Below, piece after piece: positions 1 through 10,185 of a stretch of DNA of 64,000 bases. The stretch covers positions 1,998,068 through 2,062,067 of the forward strand of contig NW_014575563.1 in the NCBI RefSeq assembly GCF_000708205.1, given 5' to 3'. Every line of letters begins with the position of its first letter. Position 1 is the stretch's first letter. The notes under the pieces were generated by a model. It worked only from the letters and a program-made list of their open reading frames with translations. It ran no database searches and had not been told where the DNA came from. The stretch comes from Mixia osmundae IAM 14324 (lineage: Eukaryota > Basidiomycota > Mixiomycetes > Mixiales > Mixiaceae). Made by a program: the position numbers and the translations under genes.

Positions 1-2661
1 TTCGGGCAAGATCGAGCTTCGCGCTAGCACTGTATTTATGTAACGGGAGAAAGCTGGGCTTGCAACGGCATGAGAACTAAGTCCTCGACTGCGCGAAAAG
101 GCAGAGAGAGTCTTGCCAACCTGACCGAGGACATCGGCGTCTGCTGTCCATTGCACGAGCGCGATCGTCATGCCGTGTAACGCGAAGTCGAGGACCTCGC
201 TACCGGCAGGCCCACCGAAGGTTGCTTCAAGGGACGAACTGTCTCATGCAGTCGATCAGCGCTACGTAGATACGTCTCATATGCTCTCTTTTACCTGAGG
301 GGACCGGTGTAAGTGGGATCGGTGAGAACATAAGACGGCGCGAAGATGCCGAGGAACCAGAACAGGTCCTCTTGGATCTGTGGGCTGCAGCGCGTGGCGA
401 CCAATGAGTTTGCATCTTCGTCTGTTAGGCCTCTAAGCAGATTGAGTAGACTTCGCGGGATCTGCACAATCGGATCTTCCTCGATGTTCTGCGCTTGAAC
501 GGTCAGTCTGATGATCGAGAACTTGGGCGGACATACCTGGACGCGGGCTGAAAGCGCAATTAGACTGATTGGAGCTGCCGGTGTCTCGCCTCGAATGTCA
601 TCGGCAAGCCAAAGGGTTGCGATAAGGATTGCCCAGTGCAGATGCTCGAAAGCAATCTCGAGCTGTCGTTCGCGCTCGTCTATGTCTGCACCCGTCTCGG
701 ATGCAGACGGCACACGATGGATCAGATTGAGCGTGCGGGCAGATAAAGCGCTGACGAGCTGGTTGAGGCTGCCAGCTAGCTTTTCTGGAGCTCTTCGACC
801 AAGATTGGCCAGAACGAGCAGATGATCGCGGAACAGGCGACGATCCTTCACACCTACTTTGGCTTCCTCGTCTTCAACTTCATCGGCATCATCCATTCGA
901 GCCAAAAGGTCTGACCGCTGACTCGCATTTGTCAATTTGGCTTGCAGGAAATGTAGCGGCAGCAGACAGCCGTCGTTGATCTGTGCGAACAGCGTTGCAT
1001 GAGGATGCTGCTGAACATGTACACCATTGCCATTTGCGTATGGAGGGTGATCATGAGGGTTCAGGTCCGGCCATGCTGCATCTGCCAGGCTCGCAAGATG
1101 CGTATACGTCTGTGCCGCCTCCTGAAATGCTTCGAGGCCAAGCTTCTCGCTTTCATCCCATGCGTCCACAGCTGCTTGCGCGCCCATCTCTTGGTCTGCT
1201 GTCACGACCACAGGCTGAGTAGCTTGCAGACTGAGCGAGGAGACCTTTTGCAGGCAGATGAGAAAGGTGGCAAACGTGATCTCTGGTTCTCCTGGCTCAT
1301 AGGGCGGCGACAGCGCTTCCAGTAAGACCTCGAGGGGCGTTGTGGCGACGAGCACCCGGTACCAGCGACTGAGTGAGAACAGCGTGGACAGAAGGCCACT
1401 CGAAGTCACGTTGAGGGCAGCGGGATCTGGAAGACTCATCGTGATGCCAACCAAGACGGATGCAACGGTTCGCTTCCACTCCTTCTGCTGCCAATCATGC
1501 GCTGACAAAGCAATCAGGTACTCGAGGCAGATGCGACAATCTGATTCAGCGGTCTGCAGATCGTCGTCGTCGGGTCGGTCGGTGGTAAGGTTGGCAAGAT
1601 GACTACGTATGCGAGCCAGTAGTATGAAAGTGGCCGGATCGAGCAGCGTTTCGCGTGCAGGCGATGGGACCGTACGGGCTTGAGGAACACTCGTGCCAGC
1701 CGCTTCATCTGCATCATCTATCGATTCAAAGGTGGAATTGAATGTGCCAGGAAGAGCCTCTGTATCGGAACTGCTGTGACCTGACGCAACAAAGTTGAAG
1801 CTGATCAACGCTTCGAGCGTGCTCATCAGGCCAGTGAACAAGCCTATCGTGTCCTCGGACGAAGTGGCAGCGGCATGGTCCAGTAGATCGAGCGTCAGTC
1901 GCAGCGAGAGTGGGTGCAGAGCATCCTGGTAGGTTTGCTTTGCGATGTCTGACTCTTTCCAGGATAGTTCGTCGGTCAGCTTTCGTCGTTTGCGATTGCC
2001 AAAAGCATCGAGCTCGTCAAAGTGATTCACAAAGCTGGCGGCAAGTGACATGCCCACTTCATGATGGTATAGATGATCCGCGGTCAGACCGGCAGCAGCA
2101 TCTGGCGAGGACAGCAATTGCTCAAGTTGAGCAGCGACCTGATGCCTATGCTCATTCGACCATCCCGATGCCCCTGAGCTAGCATGTGTATCTAATGCAA
2201 AGCCTGCGCGTGTGACTGCTGCGATGATCTCAATGACCTGTCGCCCGATGAAGCCAAGACGACGGCTGCCTTGAGCTCGACTGCCGATTGCATATTGGAT
2301 GAGCCAGGTCCTGAGCTCCCAGATTGTGTCGATGGGCAAGAGCTGAGAGAGCAAGCAATGTGGCAGAGCGCTCTGAAGCAAAAGACATGCGTGAAAGAGC
2401 GCCGTCTGACTGCGAGAGTGCTGAAGGATATGCTGAGCTGCCTGTATCGCGTTTGCACCCTTGCCGACCGTCGTTTTCCATTCAAGTATCTTTGACTCGC
2501 CCAGTATGCGAGCCTGTCGATCCCTGACATTGTCTGAGGCTGCGCATGCGGCTTCAAGATGGTGTTGGGCGACTTGCAAGTCTTGAGCTTGCATTGCATC
2601 CAGGGAGTGTTGCCCGGCCAAGAGGCACCTTACCACTTTGCTGCTTACGCGACGTGATCAT
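1..2661 (-). CDS. XPO4: Exportin-4 (partial, 3' end beyond window)
   Basis: Nuclear export receptor of the importin-beta/exportin family, an all-helical HEAT-type protein that carries cargo such as eIF5A and Smad3 with Ran-GTP in animals. Exons (minus strand): 2661-2634, 2572-537, 488-295, 238-1; the last is open to the edge. The start ATG opens a 9-codon first exon joined through a 61-nt intron. Family landmarks are visible: HLHWAILIATLWLADDIRGE matches the Exportin-4 'ADD.QGETP' block, SPQIQEDLFWFLGIFAP matches 'LSPQM..D.VWFL', and the last exon carries the ALVQW stretch near the C-terminus. About 830 residues are present, against roughly 1,150 in human, so some C-terminal sequence is missing. 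Family assignment is firm. The short first exon is inferred from splice signals and phase only. Confidence 0.9.
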
Positions 2662-2994
2662 CGCGTCTTTGCCTAGGTGCACCATCAAAGACGATTACGG
2701 CTGGTCTCTCACAATGCTGCGTCAAACCCGTGTAAACTCAAATCAGATCATCAATGCAATAATCGACGCTTGGGTTCACGACTTTGCCAACCTTATGCCG
2801 TCGCGCTGCCATAAGGGTTCCTTCGCTTGAGGATGACTTCGCCTGCACATGCGACGCTCTCAGGCGGATTGCCAAGTAGTCGTAAGTCGTCGTCAGTGCA
2901 GGCTCCCATCCGATGGTCTCCGAGCTGTTTGCATACGAGTCTGATATCAGAGCGTATCATATTGACGGCGCCCTGCTCGGTGAAGACATCAATA
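2662..2994. other. Intergenic spacer upstream of XPO4
   Basis: About 330 bp between the XPO4 start and the 3' end of the next minus-strand locus. The open frames here overlap each other, lack good starts and match nothing I recognise. It presumably holds the XPO4 promoter. I see no clear motif. Confidence 0.4.
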
Positions 2995-4320
2995 CTACCG
3001 CAGCACTCGCACCGAAACACCATGACTTGCTGTGAGTGCATCGACAAAGAAAGTTGCGCCGACTTTGCCCGTGCAGCTGCAAGACCCATAATGAGTTTGG
3101 AATGAGCGGAGGGCGCGAGTTTTGGGATTGTCTACCATCTGTCAAATATCGGGTATCGAAAAAGCGAGAATCTGCTGATGAGGAGGTCGGCACTCAATTG
3201 GAAGCGGACGCCTCCCAAAAGGTTGTCTCGGTCCCAGACATCTGCATAGGCATTATCGTCCCTCTGAAGCATAGTCTGTCAGTCGAGCGCAGCGCATGGG
3301 TCGGCATGACTTGCAATAGTTCCGGTCCAGTAGGTAAGTTCATATCTTGGCGGCTCAAGGTTGACTGTGATGATGTCGATCGCGCGGTCGAGACCGTCCG
3401 GTGTGACAAGCCATGGTCCCGGCGGAGGCGAGACCTCGCCTCTGTCCGGAAGCTGACACCTGGCCTGCAGCTCGTGTTGTCAGAGTTTAGCTCAGTCCGA
3501 GGGACACGCTCACACTTCTGGTAACTGCACGACTGACAGTCAGTAACATCTCATACTTGGCCTCGACGACTGACACTCGTACAGGTACTGTTTTCGTTCA
3601 AGGCGGGGCGATATCTGTCTCCAATCTGGATAGTCTTCCAGCTCGCATACTGTTTCCTCTGTCGGAGTGTTAGCTCGTACGCAGTGGGCAAAGTCAGCTT
3701 GACCGGCCCTGGGGATAACCGAGCAAGCTTTGCCGACAATGCTCATTGGCTTTGGCAAGCGGACTCGGCTCGCAATAGAGAGTCATCGCAGAGGGCCGTT
3801 GCAGCTCCATTGTCTGTCGCTCGGTATCAACGTGGACGAACGTCGTCAGGTTGACACGGCAGCAATTTGACCAATCGGGCCCCAATCCGCTCACGAATGG
3901 TTCGTATCTGATCGTGATACCGTGCGGGCTAGACCAGCTCGTCGTGATGATATCCAATCGATCTTCACCGATCTGCGTCATTATCAGAGAGGATGTTTGT
4001 TTTTGCCAGCATAGTTTACGAATGATGGTGTCCATCCCTCTCCGTCTTTCGTCCTCACTAGCTTGACTTAAATGCGGCCGGGGTTTGAACGGCGGTCAAA
4101 GTACTGCAGCGGTGCTCCGAATGCTGTGCTTGCTCCACAAGAAGCCACAAAATAATCTGTCGTCTGCATGAGCTGATTCGCTTGACAAAGCATGCCGGAG
4201 CTGACAGCCCATTACGTATTCTTGCACATCCGCTGTGACGCCGTTTTGTACGTCGATGTGAGCTCCGGCGAGGGTAGAGTGTGCGTAGGATAAGAGCAGC
4301 AGGGCCAATCGGGGGATCAT
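2995..4320 (-). CDS. Probable secreted protein, multi-exon, structure unresolved
   Basis: I do not recognise this protein. The minus-strand ATG at 4320 opens a classic signal peptide (MIPRLALLLLSYAHSTLAGA), followed by frames that switch repeatedly with splice-like signals, so several short introns are likely. The 3' part is better defined: an exon ending at 3315 (…LEPPRYELTYWTGTI), a GC-AG intron 3314-3276, exon 3275-3136 (…VWDRDNLLGGVRFQL…), intron 3135-3077, and exon 3076-2995 ending …VSVRVLR. Cysteine pairs occur in two places (NCCRVNLTTFV near 3860; RCCTGKVGATFF near 3070). The middle exons (3560-4200) are not resolved, and two adjacent genes instead of one remain possible. The function is unknown. 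Secretion is inferred from the N-terminus only. Confidence 0.45.
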
Positions 4321-5370
4321 GTTTGCAGCAAGCTGATTAGCTCTCGCTGTCGTGCGACCGCATGAGCGGCTGGGTCGGATCTCGGAGCCGAGTGGGGTGG
4401 GCATGCTTTACATGTACACTGGCGCGCTCGCGATTCCCGACTCTGGGACTTTACTCATCATCACTTCCATTCCAGTCTTGTCAAGCGCTCTCACTCGGTC
4501 CGCAACAGAGCCTTCGCGGGCGACGATCTATTCTGACAACGTGTTGAGTCCGAATTCGTGCAACGAGCCCGCGAAATCGATATTCGAAGGATGGCTTGTA
4601 CGGCCAGACGGAAAGAAATATCATTGCTTGCAGAGACAGCGACCGAGGAGCGTTGAAAACGAACGAAAGGAATTGCTGTAATAGCTGTCGAGTAAGTCAT
4701 GAGGCACACTCGCTCGCAACGAGGACGATCGGCTCGATGAGAGGACGACAGATGCATTCAGGGACTTTCAGTCAAGCCTATGTGCGCAGCCCCCCGAGGC
4801 AGTCTGGCTCACTGTCGTGGGACGGGACCCTGCGCGTTGATGTGACGAAGCTACCATGTGCTTGCCGACGGACCGTGACATGAGCAGTCGCATCAAAAAG
4901 GATGTCACGCGGTGGCCAACTTGCTTTCCTGGGACAAATGTGCGGTCTACGAGAAGACGACAACCGCGCCCAGACTCGTGCTCGATCCTGTGCATGTCCA
5001 GAGGCAAAGTTTTCAGATTACTCAGGACGCAGATTCGCTCATGAATAAGCAGCGAGACGAGTACGGCCAACAGCGAGCGCGAGACTGCGCTGCAGCTCGT
5101 TGCGATCGCTCAAATACCCTATACGCTCGTCGGGACGAGATCACAGTTTGCAAGCAACGACAGACATGCTTGCAGAGATCTGCAGTCGGGTCTCGCGTAT
5201 ACGATATATTGAGGGCAATGCAATACATGATGCAATACCTGAAGGCGACGAGCGGATCCACAGCTCATCTTATATGCAGCTGCTCCGGATGCAGGCTCGA
5301 CTTGAGGTATCCCGAATCATGCATTCCAATCTTCGGAATCTCTCGCGTGCACTCATGAGTATGAATGCAG
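4321..5370. other. 1 kb without a supported gene
   Basis: Both strands carry open frames of 60-110 codons here, but they overlap, many begin with non-ATG codons, and none shows a family motif, consistent splice pattern or signal peptide. It may hold a lineage-specific gene that I cannot see, the promoter of the secreted-protein locus and the 3' flank of BUD22. No repeats were noticed. Confidence 0.35.
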
Positions 5371-6841
5371 TCAATCGAATACGATCTTCTTTCCTGTGAA
5401 GGCTCCTCCCGCCACACCGGTGCTGGCCTTAGCAGCAGCCATACGCTTGGCCGCCCAAGACGGGTGCATCGAAGCAGCAACGTCCTCGTTGACTTTCTTG
5501 CCCGTGCTTGGATCCATGGACGAGCTATCCCATCGTCTTCGGCCCTCAGGTTGGGCTGGCGCTCGTTGCGTAGGCTGTACTTGGAGCCTCTGTTGCGTTC
5601 GCTGGCCGGGAGCGCCCACTATGCGCGGCCTCTGTTGATCATCCTGGTGTCTTGAATATCTGCCAGGTCTTAGTCTTGGCTGCTCAGCTGCCTCTTTCTC
5701 CCTCTGCGCCTGTATGTGCTTTGCGTTCTCGCCGAATTTGGCCTCCCAGATTCTGTGCAATCAGTGAGCTCTCTGATAAGGTTCAGTGGTAGCATCCTTA
5801 CGCTCTGCGCGCCTGCTGTCCACGTCGATTCCTGCGAGGCACCTCCTCGCGTCGGTCGCCATTATCATCGAAAGAGCCTGGAGAGTCGCCATCGCCGGCG
5901 GTGAAACCCGCAGACAGTGAAGGCAAGAAAGCTGAAGAACGGATCTGTTTCGCCTTGCCTGGCTTTGCCGATGGCAGCTTCACAGAGCTCTCGATATCGG
6001 ACTCTGACTCAAAGCCTGTGTCATCCTCTACTGCCTCGCTCATCGATCTCTCGTCTGATCGTTCGGCTTCGCTAGGCGTCGCTGCCCCGGTTGCCGTGGC
6101 GATCTGTGGACTAGCAGACAGCTTCCTCTTCTTGTAAATAGATGCAGGCTCAGAGGGCGCAGGCGCAGCACGCTTTTTGGGAGGCTCAGAGTCCCCAGGC
6201 AAAGGGGCCAAATCGGCCTGACTTCTGAGCTTCTTTCGCGCATCTTTTATTGCTTGTTGAACGGTCTTTGTGGCGAGCACACGCCCTTGCGCTTTGCCCT
6301 GCGGAGTCGTGGGATCCATCTTATCCTCTTTGCTTGTCTTGGTCTTGATATGCGCCAGGACTGTCGGATGAGCTATGAGCTCTACGTCTGATCGTAGCAT
6401 TCGTTCGAGGCCAAAGTTGGCTATTCGAGTGTGGTCGATGGCCTATGCGCTCGCTCATCAGCGGTGTCGTAGGGATCTGCTGACCATGCGTATACCTTGA
6501 TGCATCGTGCTAGCTCTTCGAGCTCAGCAATCGCCTGTTCATTTGCGTTGTCCCCTTGAGCTCTGCAGCGACACTCAGCAGCGAGCCTGCTTCACAAGGC
6601 CTTCCTTCTGACTTGCCTTGCTTCCTTGAGCTTGCGCAGGACCTTGACGTGCTCAAGCTTGGCAGCTCTTTTCGAAGCTCTGACGAGCTCGGTCGCTTCT
6701 AGATGCACCTGACAAACCAGCTTGAGCGCAATACGCTCTGCGCAGATAGACACGAACGAGCTTTGCAGACAGCCTCGGTGGTGCACCTGGATCTGCTGGT
6801 GCCTGCGTGCGTAGCCGCTTGACATCTCGGGCACGGCCCAT
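5371..6841 (-). CDS. BUD22: Bud22/SRFBP1-family ribosome-biogenesis protein
   Basis: Nucleolar factor needed for 18S rRNA maturation and 40S subunit assembly in yeast. Exons: 6841-6787, 6737-6617, 6562-6496, 6442-5802, 5752-5371; 421 residues. The N-terminal helical region (…RASKRAAKLEHVKVLRKLKE…) and basic/acidic middle are typical. The C-terminus has the family signature: RRNRRGQQARRAIWEAKFG, then MHPSWAAKR and a terminal GKKIVFD. Intron 6616-6563 starts with GC (…GCAAG|gcaagt), because only this junction keeps the frame through to the next exon. The other introns are GT-AG of 49-53 nt. Its start lies 122 bp downstream of the UTP15 stop on the same strand, and both encode small-subunit processing factors, though co-regulation is only a guess. 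Confidence 0.87.
6563..6616 (-). other. GC-AG intron in BUD22
   Basis: A 54-nt intron with donor gcaagt and acceptor gctgcag. The nearest GT donor, 4 nt further into the intron, gives stop codons in the following exon, so the GC donor is required to join the two conserved helical segments. Confidence 0.75.
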
Positions 6842-6963
6842 CTTAGCCAGGAGACGGCAAAGACTGAACGATGTAGGGTTTGACGAGATTGATATCGATG
6901 CGGTCGATCAACGCGACTGATCTATCGACAACGAGATCACGGTGTTCATGCAACAACAGATAT

Positions 6964-8860
6964 TCATACAGATAGCGATGCGCTGTTGAAGACCATCTCG
7001 AGAGCGCCGCGTACGCCAATGAGCTTCTCTTGAAACGCAAGTTCTTCCGTCAGTGTCCTTCGCAATTTCGCAAAGAGATCGTCAGTCAAGCTGGACTGTC
7101 CTACGACACTCTGATACAGATCTGACAGGCCGCGAATGTCAGCATGTCATCAGCAAGAACCAGTGCATAATGTACCTATGAGTGTGTTGGCGACGTCGCA
7201 CGCGATGACGCCAAAGCGAGGATCGGTCGTGTTCTTGATAAGGAAGCGTAATATCGGCTCGAGCGAGAACTCGTCTCGGGCTGATAGCGCAATAGGCAGC
7301 GCTTCTCGATGTATGAGCTCGAGCAGCAGCGCAAACGTCAGAGCAGGGTCAACATTCTGCCATCCTCTCAGTCTGTGCAGCGAGTCGTGCAGAGAATAGA
7401 CCTACCGGGACGAGAACAGCATCTAATGCGTCGGCATACCTGAACGACTTGAGCGCTCTGTCCCATTCTGCGAGTTTCCTCCTCTTCTTGCTTGTCACTT
7501 TGATCTCTTTGTTGTCGCCGTCGGCCTTTGGCCTGAAGACATCGAGTCCCTGCTGAGCATCTGGTCCGCTATGTATCCCTGTCTGCGCTCGCCCGGCTAA
7601 TCTTGCATCGTTGGCGACTGTGCGAGACGCTAGCTTATTCGCTGCTCGTTGCGCTAGCTCGGTCGCTGTTGCAGCTCGTTTGCGGATTGTCAGCGCGCCG
7701 TCTGCTGCGCCTACAATGAGTTGCGTGTCAGTAGGCTGCATGCAGACCCATATCAGCTGAATGCTAGTGGTATGGCACTGCATGACTTGCCGACAACGCC
7801 AGGCTGAGGATCTGTCCGCCATAGCGCATTGTATGACCAACGCGCCAGTTCTTTTCGGCCCCCTCGTAGACCTTCACAAGTCCATCTAGACCGGCACTGA
7901 GGACGCGTCTGTACTCCCCGTCCCAAGCGAGCGATGTGATGGTCTTTTGATGATTCGACATTGCCCTGAGACACTTTGGACTGCCGCTGACCAGATCCCA
8001 CACTTTGATGACGGGCCCTCCTGCGGATAAGGCGATCGTGCCGCTAGGATGAACGATGACGCTCTCGACGGGGAAACCGTGATCGAGTGACATGGCTTGT
8101 GATTGTCCTTCGCCTGCCCTGCTATCCCACAGCTTGATGGTACGATCATAGGAGCCAGACAAGACCAGCGAGGGATTAGAAGGCAGAAAGCAGCCCGTCC
8201 GGACGTAATCCGTGTGAGTGTCGAAGAAAGATGTCTCGTCGCTGGTACTTAGGTCGAACAACCGAACCGTCGTGTCGTCTGAAGTGGACAGAATGGACGT
8301 AGCCGTACCCGGAGAGAAATGGGTCGTATGTACAGGTCTGCAAAGCTTCCTTGAGCTCCCGTCTGGCGGTCTGAGGGGAGACATACTGCTTGTGGTCTCG
8401 AATCGTCCGCAATATCGCGCGCGAATTGATATCAAAGACCTGTCTCCACCTTGTCAGCGCTGACATCCCCAGGAGTAGTATCAGACATGCTTGTATGAGT
8501 CCACCATCATCACCGGCAATGACGAGCTTGCCGTCATCTCTGATCGTGCCGCAGCGAGCAGTATCTTTGAACCTGTTGATTGTCTTGACTACACGCGCCG
8601 TCTTCGGGCTGTATATTTGCACGCGAGTGCCCGTCGTGACCGCATATCGATGGGGGGCCGTGGGAGAGATGTGCACATGGTTGACCGCGGCGTATGACTT
8701 GATAAAGATGGGATCCTGTCCTCTTTCGTCTCAGCCATCATATCGGACGCCACTGGCGCGTATAGACCTTGAACTTTCGCCAGTATTTGCTCTCGCTATA
8801 GTCCTTTTGAGACTGCGCAAGTGTGCTATACCGCTGCTGTCGCACAGGCTGAAAGTCCAT
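6964..8860 (-). CDS. UTP15: UTP15, U3 snoRNP (t-UTP) WD40 protein
   Basis: Component of the t-UTP/UtpA subcomplex of the small-subunit processome, which supports pre-rRNA transcription and early 18S processing in the nucleolus. Exons: 8860-8768, 8715-8491, 8439-8387, 8337-7791, 7735-7406, 7356-7176, 7121-6964; 528 residues. The N-terminus follows the family (DPIFIKSYAAVNHV…YAVTTGTRVQIYS), WD repeats run from about residue 35 to 310 (GSYDRTIKLWD, SAGGPVIKVWD, SAGLDGLVKVY), and the UTP15_C domain carries RFLIKNTTDPRFG and YQSVVGQSSL. Two introns use GC donors (8490-8440 gcatgt; 7790-7736 gcaagt). Both lie where the aligned family has no extra residues. Transcribed divergently from OMA1 across a very short shared promoter. 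Confidence 0.92.
7736..7790 (-). other. GC-AG intron in UTP15 (second of two)
   Basis: A 55-nt intron with donor gcaagt and acceptor gcatgcag, joining ILSLALS to PTDTQLIVGAADG as in human UTP15 (ILSLAL…TIVVGMTNG). GT alternatives give introns of 34 nt or less, or the wrong phase. Confidence 0.75.
8440..8490 (-). other. GC-AG intron in UTP15 (first of two)
   Basis: A 51-nt in-frame intron with donor gcatgt. Reading through it would insert 17 residues into the conserved GGLIQ|VFDINSRA stretch of the WD40 domain, where the family has none. No GT donor gives the same join. Confidence 0.7.
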
Positions 8861-8988
8861 TCGCACTGGCTGCCGCTGTGACGCTCCGGCAAAAATTCGC
8901 GAAGCCAAACGTCGAAATGTCAACGCGTCAAAATTATTCTCTCTTCGGGTCTCCCTCGCCGAGCTGGCTCATCAGCTGCAGCTCATCG

Positions 8989-10102
8989 ATGCGGCTCTTC
9001 ACAGCAGCTCGTATCGCCACGCTGCGTTCGTGTGCTGGCTTCGGAGCTATGTCAGCATCGACTCGCAGATTCGCGTCAAGTTATCGTCGGTTTGGTCAGC
9101 AAAAGATGATCCCCTTCGAAGGCGAGTCACATGGTCAGACAAGCTCGCAGCGGCCGCGGATAGCTTCAGAGTTCAAGTCACGATTCAATCAGCTGCATCC
9201 GCGTACCCGCCTCGTGCTCATTGCTGTCGGAACCGGCGTGCCTGTTGTCTATGTCTACAATCTAGAGACGGTCGAAGCGACAGGCAAACGTCGCTTCCTC
9301 CTCACTTCGGAGGATTATGACATTGAGCTGGCAGACCAGGCTACAAAAGATTTACTCAAGCAGTACAAAGCTCAAGGAGCAATCTATCCGCCCAATTCCC
9401 AGCAGGCGCGACAAGTGACGGAAGTAGCCAAGCGGCTGATTGCCGTCTCGGAGCGGGAGAGAGCTCAGATGCAGAAGCCGGGGAAGGCCGTCAACTGGCA
9501 CATCTATGTCATTAAAGAGCCAACACCGAACGCCTTTGTCCTTGCCAATGGCGCAATATTCGTTCACGATTCAATTCTGAAGCTTACCGCCGGCGACTCT
9601 GGACTGGCAGCCGTACTTGGGCATGAGATCTCTCATCAGCGAGCTCGTCACACTGGCGAGCGCATCTCGAGCGGAATGGTCAGTCCATACTAGCGAGCGT
9701 CAGCAGAGGCTGATCATCCTTTAGCTTGTCAATATTCTGGTGCTTGCCGGGACCATCGCTTTGGGACAGGATACCGCGCAGATACAGAACACACTACTCC
9801 AATTGATGATGACGTTGCCGAACAGCAGGCGACAGGAGACGGAAGCCGATCAACTTGGCCTGAAACTCATGGCAAAGGCTTGCTTCGATCCGGCTCAGGT
9901 CACTGCCTTCTGGCAACGTATGGCTGCGCAAGGTGCGCATCAGCCGGAATTCATATCGACGCATCCGACAGACACCACTCGCATCAAAAATATTACCAAA
10001 TGGCTCCCGGAGGCGCAGCAAATACGCGCTGAGTCCTGCATGGGCGGTGCGACGGGTGCTCCATCGTTCATGCAAGATTGGCCTGCGATTCAGGGACGCT
10101 GA
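8989..10102 (+). CDS. OMA1: OMA1-type mitochondrial M48 metalloprotease
   Basis: Inner-membrane stress protease that, with i-AAA/m-AAA partners, cleaves OPA1/Mgm1-like and misfolded membrane proteins. Exons 8989-9678 and 9725-10102; 355 residues. The start at 8989 gives a basic, Ser/Arg-rich mitochondrial presequence (MRLFTAARIATLRSC…). An in-frame ATG at 8917 lies only 56 bp from the divergent UTP15 start and is less likely. One predicted membrane segment follows (TRLVLIAVGTGVPVVYVYNL). The catalytic zinc motif HEISH is in exon 1, and the third ligand lies in the RRQETEADQLGLKLM block after the 46-nt intron. The terminal HPTDTTRIKNITKWLPEA block is family-typical. The functional assignment is family knowledge; the motifs are seen directly. 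Confidence 0.92.
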
Positions 10103-10185
10103 TTCGGCATGACATGGGTTGCATTTTCCAGACGTAACGAATCTTGCGCGCACAACGTAAAACGGGTCCCGCGACGATCTCTGCA

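Noticed and set aside
4768-5070. 100-codon minus-strand frame
   Set aside because: It begins with TTG, has no recognisable domain and no splice partner that makes sense.
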